Source of the DNA: Polychytrium aggregatum
Lineage: Eukaryota > Chytridiomycota > Chytridiomycetes > Polychytriales
Direction: 5' to 3'
Assembly: GCF_025602895.1 (NCBI RefSeq)
Contig: NW_026516236.1
Span: forward strand, 186,001 to 250,000
Length of the DNA: 64,000 nucleotides
Of this stretch, positions 60,671-64,000 are shown one piece after another. Made by a program: the position numbers and the translations under genes. Every line of letters starts with the position of its first letter. Position 1 is the first letter of the stretch. The notes below the pieces were generated by a model, which was not told the origin of the DNA, did no database searches, and saw only the letters and a list, made by a program, of their open reading frames with translations.

Positions 60671-62363
60671 CTAGCAGCTGCAGCCCGATTCTTTGACGGC
60701 AGAAGAGTCTCTGTCGATTCGGATGGGATCCGGGAAGTCGCTGTACCTGCAGTATGAGCCTAAGCGTTAGGGTCAAACTCTGAAAGCGGATAGCGGGATG
60801 GCGACTCCAGTTGGGTGCAATGATGGGGAAGGAGCACATCAGATACTGGGCCACTTCAAGCCCAAGGGCCGACTTACAACTCGACGTCGGTCTCCTGCTG
60901 CAAGGCGTTTCGGGCAGCAGTGAGGAAGGCCTGCTCGACATTGAGAGCCTCCTTGGCACTGGTCTCAAAGTACTAGAGTGTCGGACGGCATGAGCGATGA
61001 AGCACTATGGGTCAGCATGGTAGCGTAAAGCCTGAGAGCACGTTCGTGAGTGTTGAAGGGAATGGAGACAGACCCTGATCGAAAACAACGACGCTTACCG
61101 GGATGTTGCGCTTGAACTGACACCATGCAGCGGCCTTCTTGTAGGTGACCTGCAGTCCGAGAACATGCGCGGGCGATCAGTTGCCGAGAGAGAGGGGAGG
61201 GGCAGTAACAAGGACGATTGCGCATGAAAATGCCGTCACTAGCGACGGCTAAGGACTAGCGATATCGTTGGCTGCAAGGATAGGGACAGGGCAGATGTGG
61301 CAACGTGGCTTACCTGGCGTTTGGCTTCTTCAAGATCGATCTTGTTTCCGAGCACGACGAAGGGGAAGTTCTCAGGGTCTCGAGGGCTGGCTTGGAGCAA
61401 GAACTCGGATCGCCAAGACTCCAGGTTTTCGAAACTCTTGTGGTTGTTGACGTCGTGGACGAGAATGCAGCAGTCGGCGCCGCGATAGAAGGCTACACCC
61501 AAGCTCTGGAATCGCTCCTGGCCAGCGGTATCCCAAATCTACACAGCATTGCCAGCGACGAATCGAAGGGGTGAGTGAGCTGCATCGGGGCCGAGACAAC
61601 AACCGCCTGCGAAAGGGTGTGCTTGCGTGGTCCCTCGTGCAGTCCGTGAGGAGAAAGGCGGTGGGGGAGGCGAGGCGGCGACGGCTCTGGGTTGTCTGGG
61701 TTGATGCCTGCCCAGCGTCGCAGCTGTTTCAAGCCACCACTGGCAGGACAGCTCTCGATGATCACAAAGTCTCGCTGCGGTGATGGCAACGGCTCTTGTC
61801 GCTCGGACCGTGGCAAATACATCGAGCGCCACTCGTGAGCGGCTACGATACCGATTCGCTGAGGGAGCCAGGAAGAGCCGAGAGCGACCCTGCACAGGAG
61901 CGGGTGTTCCTACCTGCATAGTGACGATTCGGTCGTCCACAAGGACATCCTTGACCAGGAAATCGGCGCCAATGGTGGCCTTGTACTGGTTGCTAAATCG
62001 CTGGTTGACATACTGGTTCATCAGAGATGTCTTCCCGACACTGGTTCGAAGCAAGAGAATGGCATTAGCAATCAGCAAGATGGGCAGCGCTCGCATCCAG
62101 CCCGGCGGCCCGGCAGAGCAGAGCAGAGCGCTGTGGTTGGTGTGCGAGGTTTGGAGCCTTGGAGCCTTAGGGCCTTGGAGCCAGCCCGGCCGAGCCGACG
62201 GGCCGAGGCAGAACAGCCGCAGCCACGAAGCGACGATGATGGTGACGACCCTCAGCGAGCAGCGCTCCTGGGCAGCCACGGGATGGAGGGGGGCGAATGC
62301 TCACCCGCTATCGCCCAGGATGATGACCTTCAAGAGAACCTTCTTGCGTTGAGGGGCAGACAT
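60671..62363 (-). CDS. ypt7: Rab7-family small GTPase
   Basis: Controls late endosome and vacuole traffic and fusion. Six exons in phase: complement 62305..62363, 61914..62040, 61314..61538, 61099..61149, 60878..60972 and 60671..60746; 210 residues. P-loop GDSGVGKTS is split by intron 1; switch [11 protein letters not shown]; switch [26 protein letters not shown] ([12 protein letters not shown]); [14 protein letters not shown]. The C-terminus is ESGCSC, a CxC double-geranylgeranylation signal. All nucleotide-binding residues are intact. Exons 3 and 4 carry the Rab7-specific run [16 protein letters not shown]. Confidence 0.96.
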
Positions 62364-62741
62364 GGTGGACCGAGGGAGCCGAGGGAACGCTGCTGGGATG
62401 GGATGCGACGGGAGGGGAAGGCAGATGCAGGACAGAGTCGAGGGCGCGGCCGCGGGAGAATTTCTGTCTGGTTGGCGAGCGGGCTGCACGCCCGGACCAC
62501 CGACTGGGTCGCTGCCCTGGCCCCTCGGACGACGGATCCGTCGTCCCGGGCTGTCGGTCGATGCGAACGGTGCTTGAGCGGATCTCAACTGCATCCTGTC
62601 GGCGGCCCGCTTCCGAATCGCATCCGATACTGTATCTGATACATCCTCTGATATTACATCGGATAGATCTTCTGATACTGCTTCTGATATTGCAACCCAA
62701 CCCGCAACCCAACTGCCCTGTGAGCCCGCACGCCATCCGCC
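62364..62741. promoter_or_regulatory. Shared 5' region of Rab7 and Rab-like genes
   Basis: 378 bp between two divergent starts. An imperfect repeat of gatac/tctgata units lies at 62625..62690. No motif is assigned. Confidence 0.4.
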
Positions 62742-64000
62742 ATGGCCGAATCCAATCTCGAGACCCGTCGGGTCGTCATTCTGGGCTCGTCGGCCTCCGG
62801 AAAGACATCGCTTGTGAATCGGTGGGTCTCTCTCCGATTGCGCTGGCAATCGCTCGTCGTCGCCATCGCCCTTTCTTGGGCATTCCACACCCCCACGTTC
62901 GCGTCTGCCACGCACCATCGGCCATCAAGCATGCGGCGACGGCATCGGTGCATCGCCAGCACCGGCACCAACACCGGCACCACGGGCCGCATCGACTTCG
63001 ACTTCGACATTGGCCCCGCCTCATCGGCGCTGCTGCAGATGCGTCGCGGGAATCAGCGCACGCGAGCCAACCCGATTGATATCCGCTGCGGTTGACTCGA
63101 GACCGATGCGTCGAGACCCACTCCTCGCTTCTCACAGCCCGGTCGTTTCTTTGGCATCAGGGCTGTCCACAATTCGTTTGCACACGATTACTGCCAGACC
63201 TTTGGAGCCGATCTTACTGTCAAAACCGTGATCGATGGGCAGAAGCGGGTGCTCCACATGTGGACATGCGGCGGACATGAGCGCTACCGCCCATTGCTGG
63301 AGCAGTTCTGCATCGATGTGCATGTGAGTGCCTGAGAAATCGCCACGAGGGCAGTTGAGTAGTATTATCGGAATGCTCGTGGCGATCATATCATGGCGAC
63401 CTCATCAAACTAACACCGAGATCCAACCCTCGTGTGCTTCTTGACAGGCTGCCTTGATATGCTGCGATTTGCTGAGCATGCTGTCGTTCCAGGAGCTGTC
63501 ATACTGGTTCAACGAGATCAAGAGGTAGGGTTCCAAGCGCAGAGGATATGGCGAGACCCTCTGCTTTGTGGCTGCTCTCGACTCTACTCCAGGTGTCGCT
63601 GTGCAGATCCTGTCGCCTGGCCGGCAAATCCGCTCCCGACAACTGGCGTCCCGTTCGTGGGTGCGTTTCCTCACGTTCGATCGTCCGTGATCGTCCTTGA
63701 TCGTCCTTGATTGCCATTTGCCCAGACTCTCTCCGGACGCAATTATTCTCCTCGTCGGCACTAAGGTAGGCATACTGGCGCCCAGCCTCAATGGGATGCA
63801 GCGGTATCTCCAACCCCGGCCATCCGCGTTTCTCGGGCTCACATCCAGACATGGCCTCTCCAGTCCGACGAGACTGACAGCATGGCAGTCAAGGTCCAGG
63901 ATCTCATGAAGGTTGCGCAAGAATGGGGCGTCGATTTCAAGGCTGTCTCTGCAAAAACTGGGGCCGGTGTCAACGAGCTCTTTGATTTAGTGGTGCAGAC
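62742..64000 (+). CDS. Degenerate Rab-like small GTPase, 3' end cut by window
   Basis: Exons in phase: 62742..62821, 63161..63323, 63448..63524, 63726..63765 and 63864 onward; about 165 residues before the window ends. G1 is intact (GSSASGKTS). Switch I keeps Thr in YCQTFGADLTVK. G3 reads MWTCGGHERY where WDTAGQERY is expected, so the metal-binding Asp is gone and the catalytic Gln is His. G4 is GTKSD (TKxD for NKxD) and G5 VSAKTG. GTP may bind but hydrolysis should be poor. The membrane-anchor end is outside the window. Which Rab subfamily it came from is unclear. Confidence 0.78.

Overview
The window is eukaryotic: genes are split by short GT-AG introns (about 45-350 nt, a few longer), bases are GC-rich, and microsatellites fill many intergenic gaps. 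A Bud6/Aip3-like polarity protein and fungal-style F-BAR-RhoGAP proteins sit near a DNAAF6/PIH1D3 axonemal-dynein assembly factor. That combination points to a flagellated (zoosporic) fungus, most likely a chytrid; I do not go to species. Exon joins were deduced by eye from splice sites, reading phase and family motifs. Where every phase agrees I treat the model as solid; where it does not, I say so.

Layout. 1.2-4.6 kb (-): CFIm68/CPSF6-like RRM protein, divergent from an unknown low-complexity protein (+, 5.1-6.8 kb). 7.6-10.5 kb (-) and 10.8-11.5 kb (+): a divergent pair of single-pass membrane proteins. 12.1-12.8 kb: left arm of a near-identical 0.7-kb inverted repeat carrying tRNA-Ser(CGA), followed by tRNA-Arg(CCG). 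13.6-15.8 kb (-): F-box/LRR protein. 16.2-24.6 kb (-): two tandem F-BAR-RhoGAP genes. 25.5-29.0 kb (-): Irc3-type DExH helicase whose start codon touches the right arm of the inverted repeat (29.0-29.7 kb, second tRNA-Ser). 30.0-33.9 kb (-): leishmanolysin-like (M8) surface metalloprotease. 34.9-35.5 kb (-): PLAC8 protein. 36.5-39.4 kb (-): coiled-coil protein with an adaptor-like CC1-type motif. 40.2-41.8 kb (-): triosephosphate isomerase. 42.1-43.4 kb (-): DNAAF6. 44.6-47.8 kb (+): type II membrane protein with two tandem METTL24-like domains. 48.8-50.8 kb (+): Bud6/Aip3-like protein. 51.3-54.6 kb (-): pseudokinase fused to leucine-rich repeats. 55.0-56.8 kb (+): mitochondrial ribosomal protein uL4m. 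57.1-57.9 kb (+): GNAT acetyltransferase. 59.7-60.0 kb (+): glutaredoxin-like protein. 60.7-62.4 kb (-): Rab7. 62.7 kb to the window end (+): degenerate Rab-like GTPase, cut by the window edge.

There is no operon logic. Several genes share themes: Rho GTPase control and polarity (two F-BAR-RhoGAPs, Bud6), vesicle traffic (Rab7, Rab-like), mitochondrial gene expression (uL4m, Irc3) and cilium assembly (DNAAF6). No CRISPR, virus or obvious transposon ORF is visible. The best candidates for something new are the 5-nt microexon that supplies the catalytic Asp-Glu of the helicase, the tandem METTL24-like protein, the pseudokinase-LRR fusion, and the 16-kb-spaced inverted repeat with duplicated tRNA genes.
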